Assembly (NCBI GenBank): GCA_002440065.1
Contig: DJRK01000004.1
Span: 1-26,896 of the forward strand
Source of the DNA: Atopobium sp. UBA6362
Lineage (GTDB): Bacteria > Actinomycetota > Coriobacteriia > Coriobacteriales > Atopobiaceae
Direction of reading: 5' to 3'
DNA: 26,896 nt
The notes beneath the pieces were generated by a model, which saw only the letters and a program-made list of their open reading frames with translations, made no database searches and was not told the origin of the DNA. Below, one piece after another: positions 17,979-25,649 of this stretch (position 1 is its first letter; every line of letters begins with the position of its first letter). The translations under genes and the position numbers were made by a program.

Positions 17979-18388
17979 GCTGCTTCGCCGCCGCGCTCGT
18001 CGCCTGGAGGGCCGAGACCGTCTCGGACTTCCGCGAGTACTACGGCGTCGACCTCCCCACGGGCTGGGGGCCGGCCGGCGAGGTGACGGAGGCCGACGTG
18101 GCGCGCTGGCAGCTCCTCTACTCGGGGCTCCCGGCGCGCTCGCGCACGGGCAGGCTCGTCGACCCGGACAACGCCTGGGGCGACGCAGAGAGGCTCCTGC
18201 GCGCCGTCGAGTACGACGTGCGGCGGGGCTTCTACATGTTCTCCGAGGACGCGAAGAAGCGGGCGAACCAGCCCATGCCGCTCAGGTCCCCGGGCGAGTC
18301 GGCCGGCGCCGCCGCGAGGGCGGCCCGCGCCGAGGCCTCCAAGGTGGAGATCGCGTCGGCGTTCGGCATAGGGCCGGGAGGGGAGTAG
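17691..18388 (+). CDS. Tail assembly chaperone, -1 frameshift form (gpGT-like)
   Basis: Reading continues in the -1 frame from the CTA at 17975-17977, giving 95 + 137 = 232 residues. The T part starts LGCFAAALVAWRAETVSDFREYYGVDLPTGW and contains ARWQLLYSGLPARSRTGRLV, a typical T domain with an aromatic-rich helical start, then a helix with ERLLRAVEYDVRRGFYMFS and a disordered Ala/Arg tail. The downstream frame has no ribosome site or good start of its own before it, so it can only be made by frameshifting. The T domain binds the tube protein and brings it to the tape measure complex. Confidence 0.85.
17969..17975 (+). other. Programmed -1 ribosomal frameshift site, A AAA AAC
   Basis: The zero-frame codons GCA AAA AAC TAG place the heptamer in the exact X XXY YYZ register, one codon before the stop. 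The -1 frame is open from here to 18388 with tail-chaperone T-domain sequence. This is the canonical lambda-like G/GT arrangement. A GC-rich segment follows that may fold and stimulate slipping. Confidence 0.9.
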
Positions 18389-18391
18389 GCG

Positions 18392-21300
18392 ATGGCAGCG
18401 ACGGTCGGCTCCGTAAACGTCAAGGTCATGCCCTCCATGAGCGGCTTCGCCAAGGGCGTCGACTCCGCCCTGGGCAGCGCCGGCAAGTCCGGCGGCAAGA
18501 AGTTCGGGGAGGGCTTCGAGCAGCAGGCGGTCCCGGCCACCGAGCAGGCGGGACGGAAGGCCGGCTCCGGGTTCAACGGAGGCGTCTCCGCCACCGGCGG
18601 CAAGGGCCTCCTCTCCAAGCTCACGTCCGGGCTCTCGGGCGTCGCCTCCAAGTTCTCGGGCAAGGGCTCGGAGTCCGGGAAGGGCTTCGCCTCCGGCCTC
18701 GCAACGGGCGCCGCCCACCTGGGCGGGGGCCTGCTCTCGGCGGCCGGCTCGGCCGTGTCCGGCGTGCACTCCGCGCTCACGGGCGGCGGCTCGCGCGCCG
18801 GCTCCGGCATGGGGTCGGCCGTGGCCAAGGCCTTCTCGGCCAAGACGGCCGCGATCATAGGCGTGGCCTCCGGCATCGCGCAGAAGGTCGTCAACGTCGT
18901 GGCCTCCAGCGTCGGCTCGGCCGTCTCGCGCGTCGACACGCTGAACAACTTCCCGAAGGTCCTCCAGAACCTCGGCTACGGCGCGGACGAGTCCCAGGCG
19001 AGCATCGACGCGCTCTCCGACAGGCTCTCGACGCTGCCCACCAAGCTCGACGACGCGGCGGCGGGCGTGCAGATGCTCGCGCCGTCCTCGAAGTCCATCA
19101 CCCAGGCCACCGACCGCTGGCTCGCGTTCAACGACGCCGTGCTCGCGGGCGGCACCTCCGAGGACGTCCAGGCCAACGCCATGCAGCAGCTCACAAAGGC
19201 CGTCTCCACCAACAAGATGGAGATGGACACGTGGATGAGCATCCAGCAGGCCATGCCCGGGCAGCTCGACCAGGTGGCCAAGCACATGCTCGGGTCCAAG
19301 GCCTCCGCCTCGGACCTCTACCAGGCCCTCAAGAAGGGCAAGGTCTCCGTCTCGGCGTTCGCGGACGCGGTCGTCGACCTCGACCAGAACGGCGCGGACG
19401 GCATCACGTCCTTCTCGGCCCAGGCCCAGGACGCCGTGGGCGGCATCAAGACGTCGTTCTCGAACATGTGCAACGCCTTCCCAAAGGGCGTGGCCAAGAT
19501 CATCGGCGCCATCGGCTCCGGCAACATCGTCTCCGCCATCAACGGGGTCAAGTCGACCATCAACGGCGCGTTCGCCGGCGTGGTCGAGTTCATGACGTCG
19601 CCGGTCGTGTCGGCCGCCGCGCAGACGTTCTCGGCCTACATCGGCCAGGGGGCCGCCGGCGCGCTCGGCCTCGTGGGGGCGGGGCTCCAGCAGGCCACGA
19701 CCTTCGCCTCCAACTTCCTCGCTACGCTCTCGGGCAACGGCGGGGCCGAGGCCTTCGCCGGGCTGCTCTCCACGCTCGGCCAGGCGGCGTCCGACCTGGG
19801 CGACGCCTTCTGGGGCTGCGTCTCGGAGATAACGGGCTGGCAGGACGCCGCCGACGGCGGCTCGCGCGCCGCGGACGCCGTGAAGGCCGCCTGCGACGCG
19901 GCGAAGCCCGCGGTCCAGGCCGTGGCCGACGCCATGTCCTGGCTCAAGGACCACTCCGAGCAGGCCGCGCCCTGGGTCGAGGGCGTGGGCGTCGCCCTTT
20001 TGGCCGTCAAGGTCGCCGGCGGCCCCGTCGGCAGGCTCCTGACGACCGTGGGCAAGGGGCTTCTCTCGCTCGGCAAGAACGCGACGCCCGCCTCCACTGG
20101 CATAACGGTCGCCGGCGAGAGCGCCGCGCTGAGCGCGCCGCAGATACTCGCGCTCGGCGGGGCCGTCGCGCTCGTGGGCGTGGGCGTGCTCGCCGCCTCG
20201 GCGGGCCTGTGGCTCATCGCCCAGGCGGCGGTCTCCGTCGCGTCGGCCGGGCCCATGGCCGCGGTCGGCATGCTGGCCATGGTCGCCGCCGTGGCCGGCC
20301 TGGCCGTCGGCGCGGCGGCTCTGGGCCCCACGCTCACCTTCTGCGCCGTCGGCATCGGCGCCTTCGGGGCCGCTGTCGCGCTCGTGGGCGTCGGGGTCCT
20401 CGCCGCGTCGGTGGGCATCCTCGTCCTCTCGGCGGCGCTGCCCTGTATCGCGGCCTACGGGCAGGCCGCGGCTGCGGGGGTCTCCGCCCTCGCCATGCCG
20501 CTGCTCGACCTCGGGGCCGGCGCGCTTGCGGGCGGCCTCGGCCTAGCCGTGCTCGCCGTGGGCCTGCTCGCCTGCGGGGCAGCGGGCCTCGTCTGCGCCG
20601 CCGCGGCGATCGCCGCGGGCGCGGGCATCCTCGTCGCGGGCGCCGGGACGGCGCTCCTCTCGGCCACCGGCGCGGCCGCCGCCGCGGGGCTGCTCGCGGT
20701 CTCCGCCGCCGGGCTCGTGTGCGCCGCGGGCGCGGCCGTGCTCACCGCCGGGCTGCTCGTCTGCTCCGCGGGCCTCGCCGCGTTCACCGTCGCGGGCGCC
20801 GCGTGCGCCGTCGCGGCGGCGGCCCTCGGCGTGGCCATAGCGGCCTGCGCCGTCGGCCTCGGGGCGGCGGCCGTGGCGGTCGGCCTCATCGCCGCCGGCA
20901 TGGTGCTCCTCGCCGCGTCGGCGTCGGTGACCTGCGGCGCGTTCAACCAGATGGCGGGGAGCCTCCCCGCCGTGGCCGCGAGCGGGGCGGGCGCGGCCGC
21001 GGCCCTCGCCCTGGTCGCCGCCGCGTGCCCCGCCGCCGCGTCGGCCGGCTCGTCGGTCGGCTCCGGCATGGGGCAGGCGGCGTCCTCCATGGGGACGGCC
21101 ATGTCCGCCGCCGCCGCGCTTGCCGCCGCGTTCGCGGCGCTCGGCTCCCAGGGAGCCGCGGCGTGCGCCATGCTGGTCGCGGCCCTCGCCGCCTCCAGGC
21201 AGTCGACCTCGCAGCTAGGCGCCGCCGCCTCCTCGGCGTTCTCATCGTTCAGGCAGTCGGCGCAGTCCGCCGCCTCCTCGGCGGTCTCCGCCGTCGCGAC

Positions 21301-21706
21301 CGCGTGCGCCCGCATGCGCTCCGAGGTCGCGAGCTGCCACATGACGCTCCCGCGCATCTCCGTGGGGGCGCTCCCGCACTTCTCCATGAGCGGGAGCTTC
21401 AACGCGCAGACGGGCTCGGTCCCGTCCGTGTCGGTGTCGTGGTACGCGAACGGCGCCGTGTTCGGGCCGAACAGCCCGCGCGTGATTGGAATCGGCGACA
21501 ACCGGCGCTACGACGAGGCGGCCCTGCCCCTCTCGCCCCAGGTCCTCGGCGGCATCGGCGAGGGCGTGGCGGCGACCATGGGGGACGGCGACGCCGTCCT
21601 CGCGTGGCTCGAGCGCAGGCTCGGGCCAACGATCAGCAGGTACGCGCCCACGACCACGCTCTCAGAGCGCGAGTCCAGGCGCAGGGCGAGGGAGGCGCTG
21701 GCATGA
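18392..21706 (+). CDS. Tape measure protein
   Basis: 1104 residues, three bases after the chaperone stop, with GGGAGGGG before the ATG. The N-terminal 160 residues are Gly/Ser/Lys-rich. About 165-400 contain the conserved tape-measure N-terminal domain (NNFPKVLQNLGYGADESQASIDALSDRLSTLP, TWMSIQQAMPGQLDQVAKHM, LKKGKVSVSAFADAVVDLDQ). About 570-870 is a very hydrophobic Ala/Gly/Val region with several potential membrane helices, in which VALVGVGVLAAS occurs twice about 70 residues apart. The C-terminus binds the distal tail. Its length sets tail length, and the hydrophobic part probably helps DNA cross the host membrane. The stop overlaps the next start. Confidence 0.95.
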   Translation: MAATVGSVNVKVMPSMSGFAKGVDSALGSAGKSGGKKFGEGFEQQAVPATEQAGRKAGSGFNGGVSATGGKGLLSKLTSGLSGVASKFSGKGSESGKGFASGLATGAAHLGGGLLSAAGSAVSGVHSALTGGGSRAGSGMGSAVAKAFSAKTAAIIGVASGIAQKVVNVVASSVGSAVSRVDTLNNFPKVLQNLGYGADESQASIDALSDRLSTLPTKLDDAAAGVQMLAPSSKSITQATDRWLAFNDAVLAGGTSEDVQANAMQQLTKAVSTNKMEMDTWMSIQQAMPGQLDQVAKHMLGSKASASDLYQALKKGKVSVSAFADAVVDLDQNGADGITSFSAQAQDAVGGIKTSFSNMCNAFPKGVAKIIGAIGSGNIVSAINGVKSTINGAFAGVVEFMTSPVVSAAAQTFSAYIGQGAAGALGLVGAGLQQATTFASNFLATLSGNGGAEAFAGLLSTLGQAASDLGDAFWGCVSEITGWQDAADGGSRAADAVKAACDAAKPAVQAVADAMSWLKDHSEQAAPWVEGVGVALLAVKVAGGPVGRLLTTVGKGLLSLGKNATPASTGITVAGESAALSAPQILALGGAVALVGVGVLAASAGLWLIAQAAVSVASAGPMAAVGMLAMVAAVAGLAVGAAALGPTLTFCAVGIGAFGAAVALVGVGVLAASVGILVLSAALPCIAAYGQAAAAGVSALAMPLLDLGAGALAGGLGLAVLAVGLLACGAAGLVCAAAAIAAGAGILVAGAGTALLSATGAAAAAGLLAVSAAGLVCAAGAAVLTAGLLVCSAGLAAFTVAGAACAVAAAALGVAIAACAVGLGAAAVAVGLIAAGMVLLAASASVTCGAFNQMAGSLPAVAASGAGAAAALALVAAACPAAASAGSSVGSGMGQAASSMGTAMSAAAALAAAFAALGSQGAAACAMLVAALAASRQSTSQLGAAASSAFSSFRQSAQSAASSAVSAVATACARMRSEVASCHMTLPRISVGALPHFSMSGSFNAQTGSVPSVSVSWYANGAVFGPNSPRVIGIGDNRRYDEAALPLSPQVLGGIGEGVAATMGDGDAVLAWLERRLGPTISRYAPTTTLSERESRRRAREALA

Positions 21707-22539
21707 CGAGGCCGCTTGTGACCTACGCCGCATCGACGGGCGAGTCCTTCGACCTGACGGGCCCGCTCAACCTCTCGACCACGGGTGGCCCGGGCTGGGA
21801 GTGGGGCAAGTCCTCCGCCTCCAGCCCCATCGCCGAGGCCCGCGAGATGGACGCGACCCTCTCCGCCAGGACGAGGGCGCAGCTCGAAGGCCTCGAGCGG
21901 CTCCTCGCCCTCGCGGAGCGCGACGCCGAGGAGGGGAGCCCCGGCACCCTCTCCGTCGACGGCTGGGCGTGCCGCTGCTACCTCCTCAAGGGCGAGCTCG
22001 CGGCCCTGAGCCGCTTTTGGCGCTCGTACTCGGTCACTCTCTACGCGCCCGAGCCGTGGTGGAGGCGCGAGACGCTCTTCATGCTCCGCCCGAACTCCGT
22101 CGGCGAGGTCGCGAACCGCTGGCTCGCCTACCCCCACGACTACCCCCACGGCTACGGCTCCACGCTCTCGATGGACACCTCCATCGAGGTGCCGGGGCCG
22201 CTCCCGTGCGACCTCAAGCTCGTCTTCTACGGCCCGGCTGCGAACCCCCGCTGCACCGTGGCGGGCAACGCCTACGGCGCGGACGTCGAGGTGCCCGAGG
22301 GCGCGATGCTCGTCATCGACCCCTCGAGGAAAAGGTCGATGAACGGGGACTCGGTCGTGCTCGTGGGCCGCTACGGCTCGGTCGAGGACGTGTTCGGCAA
22401 GAGGGTCAAGGGCCAGAAGGGCTCCGGCTCCTACGTCTTCGAGCAGGTCCCGCCCGGCACCCAGCAGGTCTCGTGGCCCCAGGGCTACGGCGTGGACCTC
22501 TACGCGCAGGAGAGGAGGGCGCACCTGCCTTGGACCTGA
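21703..22539 (+). CDS. Distal tail protein (Dit-like)
   Basis: 278 residues from an ATG overlapping the tape-measure stop (ATGA). The N-terminal part (about 1-130) has the siphophage distal-tail pattern: DLTGPLNLSTTGGPGWEWGKSS, ATLSARTRAQLEGLERLLALAERD, GTLSVDGWACRCYLLKGE and SVTLYAPEPWWRRE. The C-terminal part is a galectin-like beta domain (LKLVFYGPAANPRCTVAGN, GDSVVLVGRYGSVEDVFG). Dit forms the hexameric hub connecting the tube to the baseplate. It overlaps the next gene by 10 bases. Confidence 0.85.
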   Translation: MTRPLVTYAASTGESFDLTGPLNLSTTGGPGWEWGKSSASSPIAEAREMDATLSARTRAQLEGLERLLALAERDAEEGSPGTLSVDGWACRCYLLKGELAALSRFWRSYSVTLYAPEPWWRRETLFMLRPNSVGEVANRWLAYPHDYPHGYGSTLSMDTSIEVPGPLPCDLKLVFYGPAANPRCTVAGNAYGADVEVPEGAMLVIDPSRKRSMNGDSVVLVGRYGSVEDVFGKRVKGQKGSGSYVFEQVPPGTQQVSWPQGYGVDLYAQERRAHLPWT

Positions 22540-23498
22540 CGCTGCAGGACGAGCGGGGCGAGGACGTGATGCTGCTCGCCCCGCTCACGCTCGACTACGC
22601 GTGCGGCATCGGCGACGACCCCGAGAACGACTTCGAGCTCACGTTCGCCCGGCCCGTGCCGGCGATCAAGGCCGGCATGGCCGTCTACGCCTACGGCACG
22701 CCCTACGGCGGCATCCTGCGCAAGCAGTCGCCCTCCGGCGACGGCGTCTCCTGGGAGGGGGACACCTGGGAGGGCGTGCTCGCGTCGCGGGTCATCGTGC
22801 CCGACGGCGGGACCGGGGCGCTCAGCGTCTCGGGCGACGCGAACTCCATAGTCTCCTCGCTCGTCTCGCGCCTGGGGCTCTCCGGGGTCTTCTCGGTCGC
22901 CGGGTGGTCGTCCGGGGTCTCGTACAAGGGCTACACGTTCGGGATGTACGACAACCTGCTCGCCGGCCTCACGGAGATGCTCTCCTCCAAGGGCCTCAAG
23001 CTCCGCATCCGCCACGACGGCTCCAGGCCACAGCTCGCGGCGGTCCCGCTCAAGGACTGGTCGCGCGACGAGGAGTTCGACGCCGACCTCGTGGACGTCC
23101 AGGTGACGGTCGACCACATCCCCGTGAACCACCTCGTCGCGCGCGGCGAGGACTCCGACGAGAACCGCGTCTCCGTCGAGCTCTACATGGACGGCTCGGG
23201 CAACGTCTCCGAGAGGAGGACCTTCTCGGGGCGCTGGGAGAGGCAGGAGTACTACAACTACACCTCCGCCGACCGCGACAAGCTCGTCTCGGACGGCACG
23301 AAGCGTCTCAAGAAGTACTGGGATGAGGCGCACAAGGTCGAGGTGTCCATGACGGGCGGCGGCGAGCGCTACGACCTCGGCGACGTCATCGGCGGCACCG
23401 ACCCGCGGTGCGGGGTGTCTGCCACCGCCGCCGTGAACAAGAAGGTCCTGACCATCGACGCGCTCGGCAACATGACCGTCGAGGTCAAGGCGGGATGA
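22530..23498 (+). CDS. Baseplate hub / tail-associated protein (Gp37/Tal N-terminal-like)
   Basis: The start is taken as TTG 22530 (GAGGAGG about 11 bases upstream); no ATG or GTG gives the complete N-terminus. The 322 residues begin DLTLQDERGEDVMLLAPLTLDYACG, with the hallmark DPENDFELTFAR of hub proteins, and continue with strand-rich domains (AGMAVYAYGTPYGGIL, WEGDTWEGVLASRVIVP), VQVTVDHIPVNHLVARGEDSDENR and a last GERYDLGDVIGGTDPRCGV, as in the gp27-like hub ring of siphophage baseplates. No peptidase or lysozyme domain is present. It sits under the distal tail protein and anchors fibres. Confidence 0.8.
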   Translation: MDLTLQDERGEDVMLLAPLTLDYACGIGDDPENDFELTFARPVPAIKAGMAVYAYGTPYGGILRKQSPSGDGVSWEGDTWEGVLASRVIVPDGGTGALSVSGDANSIVSSLVSRLGLSGVFSVAGWSSGVSYKGYTFGMYDNLLAGLTEMLSSKGLKLRIRHDGSRPQLAAVPLKDWSRDEEFDADLVDVQVTVDHIPVNHLVARGEDSDENRVSVELYMDGSGNVSERRTFSGRWERQEYYNYTSADRDKLVSDGTKRLKKYWDEAHKVEVSMTGGGERYDLGDVIGGTDPRCGVSATAAVNKKVLTIDALGNMTVEVKAG

Positions 23499-23529
23499 AG
23501 GCTCGAAGAGCAAGGAAAGGCGAGCGCGA

Positions 23530-24354
23530 ATGACTACCCACATCGTCACAGCATCGACCGGAAAGCCCCACGTCACCTCTTCCGACGACGGCGCCCTGCA
23601 CGCCGCCGTCTCCGGGGAGGGGCGTTACCTGTTGAACTCAGGCGATCGCCTTAAGGTCTCGATGTCTGACTCCAACACGCTCACCATCGCGACCGGCGCC
23701 CTCATGATGGACGGGCGCTTCATCCGCGTCGACTCGCCCGAGACGGTGAAGATCGCCAACGGCGTCCAGGGCACCTACCGCAAGGACCTCGTCGTGCTCC
23801 ACTACAGGCGCGACGTTGCCGACAACGGCTACGAGTCCGTGACCTGGGAGGTGGCCCAGGGCACCGCCGCGAGCACCGCCGCGAACGCGAAGGCGCCGTC
23901 CATCGTGACAGGCAACATCCTCAACGGGGACACTGACGCCCGCGTCGCCGTCGCCGAGGTAGACCTCGCCGGCCTCTCGCCGACGCCCAAGCTGCTGCTG
24001 AAGAAGCTCGATTCTTTGAGCGATATCGCGGCTTATGTAAAGCAGAACACGTGCAACCTCTGGCCGATCGGCTTCCTGTACGCCGGGACGACCGTGGACA
24101 GGGCGGAGAGCGACGACACCGGCGTCGCCTTGCTGTTGATGAGCAAGGAGACCTTCAGGCGGGTGCGCGGCCGGGACTTCGACGCCTCCAAAGACGTCGT
24201 GGTCGGCATGAACGGCGACTACGCGGCGAACCCTTACCTGAGCGGCCTGACCGTCTACTACAGCCCTGCGTCCGGCAACATCTGGGCGCGCTTCTCGGGC
24301 GTGTCGGTCGGCGCCCAGGTGCGCGTCAACTGGCTCATCGCTTCGGCGAGCTAA
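23530..24354 (+). CDS. Tail fibre / receptor-binding protein with invertible C-terminus
   Basis: 274 residues, GAAAGGCGAG before the ATG. Residues 1-150 are the conserved baseplate-attachment part (GKPHVTSSDDGALHAAVSGEGRYLL, TGALMMDGRFIRV, YRKDLVVLHYRRDV). Residues 165-170 (DIAAYV) are encoded by the left copy of a 20-bp inverted repeat (24022-24041), and residues 171-274 lie in the invertible segment: KQNTCNLWPIGFLYAG ... NPYLSGLTVYYSPASGN ... ARFSGVSVGAQVRVNWLIASAS, a beta-rich tip. Flipping the segment would give 164 constant residues plus 131 others (295 in all). The stop overlaps the stop of the opposite-strand cassette by three bases. The tip most likely contacts the host surface. Confidence 0.85.
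   Translation: MTTHIVTASTGKPHVTSSDDGALHAAVSGEGRYLLNSGDRLKVSMSDSNTLTIATGALMMDGRFIRVDSPETVKIANGVQGTYRKDLVVLHYRRDVADNGYESVTWEVAQGTAASTAANAKAPSIVTGNILNGDTDARVAVAEVDLAGLSPTPKLLLKKLDSLSDIAAYVKQNTCNLWPIGFLYAGTTVDRAESDDTGVALLLMSKETFRRVRGRDFDASKDVVVGMNGDYAANPYLSGLTVYYSPASGNIWARFSGVSVGAQVRVNWLIASAS
24022..24041 (+). repeat. Left inverted repeat of the invertible segment
   Basis: GATATCGCGGCTTATGTAAA, inside the fibre gene. It matches the complement of 24727-24746 at 19 of 20 positions (only position 24026, T against A, differs), with 15 uninterrupted bases CGCGGCTTATGTAAA. It is an AT-rich island in GC-rich coding sequence. Confidence 0.9.
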
Positions 24355-24746
24355 AGCCTTTTCCCGAGCCCGACCACGCGCTGTATCCCGATGTTCGCGG
24401 TCTGCGCGCTCTGACCGTCCGAGCCCCATACGCGGCGGCTCGTGACCCTCAGGCGCTTGCCCGCGTTCTCGACGGTCATGACCAGGCTCCAGACGTAGCT
24501 CTGGGAGCCGTTGGCGCCCGGCGCGACGGACACGGCGGTCAGCCTGTCGCCGTTCGAGATGTGCGTGTAGTTCTGGCCGGTCACGAAGCCGTCGCCGTTG
24601 ACGGTGCGGATGAAGACGGTCTCGTAGTCGGCGATGCTGCGCTTGAGGTCGATGGACGACACGCCGAAGGACGCCCCCCAGTTGGTGTAGAGCTCGTCGG
24701 GGCCGACAAGGAGCGCGGAAACCGAGTTTACATAAGCCGCGTTATC
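24351..24746 (-). pseudogene. Silent alternative C-terminus cassette of the tail fibre
   Basis: The minus strand is open from the repeat (codons D N A A Y V) for 131 residues: after the shared AAYV come NSVSALLVGPDELYTNWGASF, then IDLKRSIADYETVFIRTVNG, NYTHISNGDRLTAVSVAPG, SYVWSLVMTVENAGKRLRV and the end NIGIQRVVGLGKRL. This beta-rich pattern, ending in a 'I.I..VvG' strand, is typical of siphophage fibre/receptor-binding C-terminal domains. It shows no obvious similarity to the tip now in place. As it lies it has no N-terminal part, start codon or ribosome site at the repeat; a GTG at 24662 inside it is unlikely to be used. It becomes expressed only if the segment flips. Confidence 0.85.
24727..24746 (-). 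repeat. Right inverted repeat of the invertible segment
   Basis: On the minus strand it reads GATAACGCGGCTTATGTAAA. With its outer flank it shows an imperfect dyad, TGAGATAA-CGCGGC-TTATGTAA (6 of 8 arm positions), resembling recombinase core sites with two arms and a 6-bp spacer. It does not resemble the 26-bp hix/gix consensus. Confidence 0.9.
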
Positions 24747-24759
24747 TCAGTTTGGAACG

Positions 24760-24779
24760 GGGCGGGCAGGTGCCCGCCC
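24760..24779 (+). terminator. Hairpin after the invertible segment
   Basis: GGGCGGGC (24760-24767), loop AGGT, GCCCGCCC (24772-24779): a perfect 8-bp stem outside the right repeat, without T tract. It could end or stabilise the fibre transcript in either orientation. It is 18 bases before the next ATG. Confidence 0.5.
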
Positions 24780-24797
24780 ATCGTGAAAGGAGGCCGT

Positions 24798-25649
24798 ATG
24801 GCCGAGAAGGACGGCGTGGACGTGACGGTGGAGGCCAAGGAGCCGACGAAGAGGGCGACCCGCCGCCGCGCGTCCCGCTCGCGGAAAGCCGCCGCCGCGG
24901 AGGCCCCGGCAAGCGAGGCAGCCGCGGCCGTCGAGGCAATGCCCGTCGCCGTCGCCGCCGAGGAGGACCCTGCGGCGGCAGCGGCCCAGGGGGAGGCGCC
25001 CGGCGACGCCGACCTCTATACCGCCGCCTTCGAGGTGAGGCCCGACTTCCGTGAGGTCTCCGCGACGCTCCGCGGCGCCATGGGGGCCAAGGGCGACGTC
25101 GGCGTGGACACCGTGTGCATCCGCCTCCCGCGCGTCGTCAAGGGCGTGGACGTGTCCGGCTTCAAGGCGCGCGTCCACTACGTCAACGCGGCCGGGCGCC
25201 TCGACTGCGCGGACGTGGAGCTCAAGGCCGACGGGGCCGACGGGCTCAAGGCCGAGTGGCTGCTCGGGGCGGTCGCCTGCGAGGCGGACGGCGCGCTCGC
25301 CTTCTCCCTCGAGCTGACCGAGTACGCCGCCGACGGGGAGACGGTCAAGCGCCGCTGGTCCTCGTCCATCAACTCGGAGCTCAAGGTCAAGCCGAGCTAC
25401 CGCGCCGGGTCGGCGCTCGCCCCGACAGTCGTGGAGGACCTCGTGCAGAGGCTCCGCGAAGGGCTCGCGGACTCTGGCAAGGCCACCTCCGCCGCCGAGT
25501 CCGCCGCCGAGGAGTGCAGGTCGGCCACGAAGGCGGCCAACGAGTCCAAGGCCGCGCTCGACGCGGCGACCGAGTCCGTGAAGGCCCTGCTCCCGCTCGG
25601 CCTCTACATGGACGAGGAAGGCTACATCTGCCAGAGAGAGGAAGACTAA
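24798..25649 (+). CDS. BppU-like upper baseplate / fibre-associated protein
   Basis: 283 residues from the ATG with AAAGGAGG (24785-24792) five bases upstream. The first 70 residues are low complexity (Lys/Arg/Ala, then Ala/Glu/Val). About 72-205 form a strand-rich domain with DLYTAAFEVRPDFREVSATLRGAMGA, VDTVCIRLPRVVKGVDVSGFKARVHYVNA and GALAFSLELTEYA, the fold pattern of BppU-type N-terminal domains that attach fibres to baseplates. The C-terminus (about 215-270) is an Ala/Ser/Glu coiled coil (TSAAESAAEECRSATKAANE) ending with GLYMDEEGYICQ. It stands right after the invertible segment. It may carry or anchor the next protein. Confidence 0.7.
   Translation: MAEKDGVDVTVEAKEPTKRATRRRASRSRKAAAAEAPASEAAAAVEAMPVAVAAEEDPAAAAAQGEAPGDADLYTAAFEVRPDFREVSATLRGAMGAKGDVGVDTVCIRLPRVVKGVDVSGFKARVHYVNAAGRLDCADVELKADGADGLKAEWLLGAVACEADGALAFSLELTEYAADGETVKRRWSSSINSELKVKPSYRAGSALAPTVVEDLVQRLREGLADSGKATSAAESAAEECRSATKAANESKAALDAATESVKALLPLGLYMDEEGYICQREED

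Larger units (their letters stand above)
24022..24746. mobile_element. Predicted 725-bp invertible DNA segment (tail-fibre C-terminus switch)
   Basis: The segment is bounded by 20-bp inverted repeats and contains two tail-to-tail coding ends: the current fibre C-terminus (plus strand, to 24354) and an alternative C-terminus (minus strand, 24746 to 24351). Both frames are in the same register relative to the repeat (codons GAT-AxC-GCG-GCT-TAT-GTA), so inversion exchanges one for the other without a frame change. The minus cassette has no start or ribosome site of its own at the repeat: a TGA stands just outside it (24749-24747 on the minus strand). This is the Mu G-segment plan. No invertase gene is in the window. 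Confidence 0.85.

Noticed and set aside
17975..19954. Long minus-strand open frame (659 codons) opposite the tape measure gene
   Set aside because: It is Gly/Arg/Ala/His/Val-rich without a domain pattern, has no ribosome site and mirrors the codon bias of the tape-measure gene. Shadow frame of high-GC coding DNA.
20100..20950. Separate multi-span membrane protein gene in the Ala/Gly-rich stretch
   Set aside because: It is an uninterrupted part of the tape measure reading frame, and such hydrophobic regions are normal in that protein.
24351..24662. Minus-strand cassette as an independent gene starting at GTG 24662
   Set aside because: The frame is open upstream to the inverted repeat and the protein pattern begins before 24662, so it is better read as the silent C-terminus of the fibre than as its own gene.
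24051..24797. Upstream in-frame extension of the BppU-like gene
   Set aside because: It overlaps the fibre C-terminus and the invertible segment with low-complexity sequence. The ATG at 24798 has a strong ribosome site.
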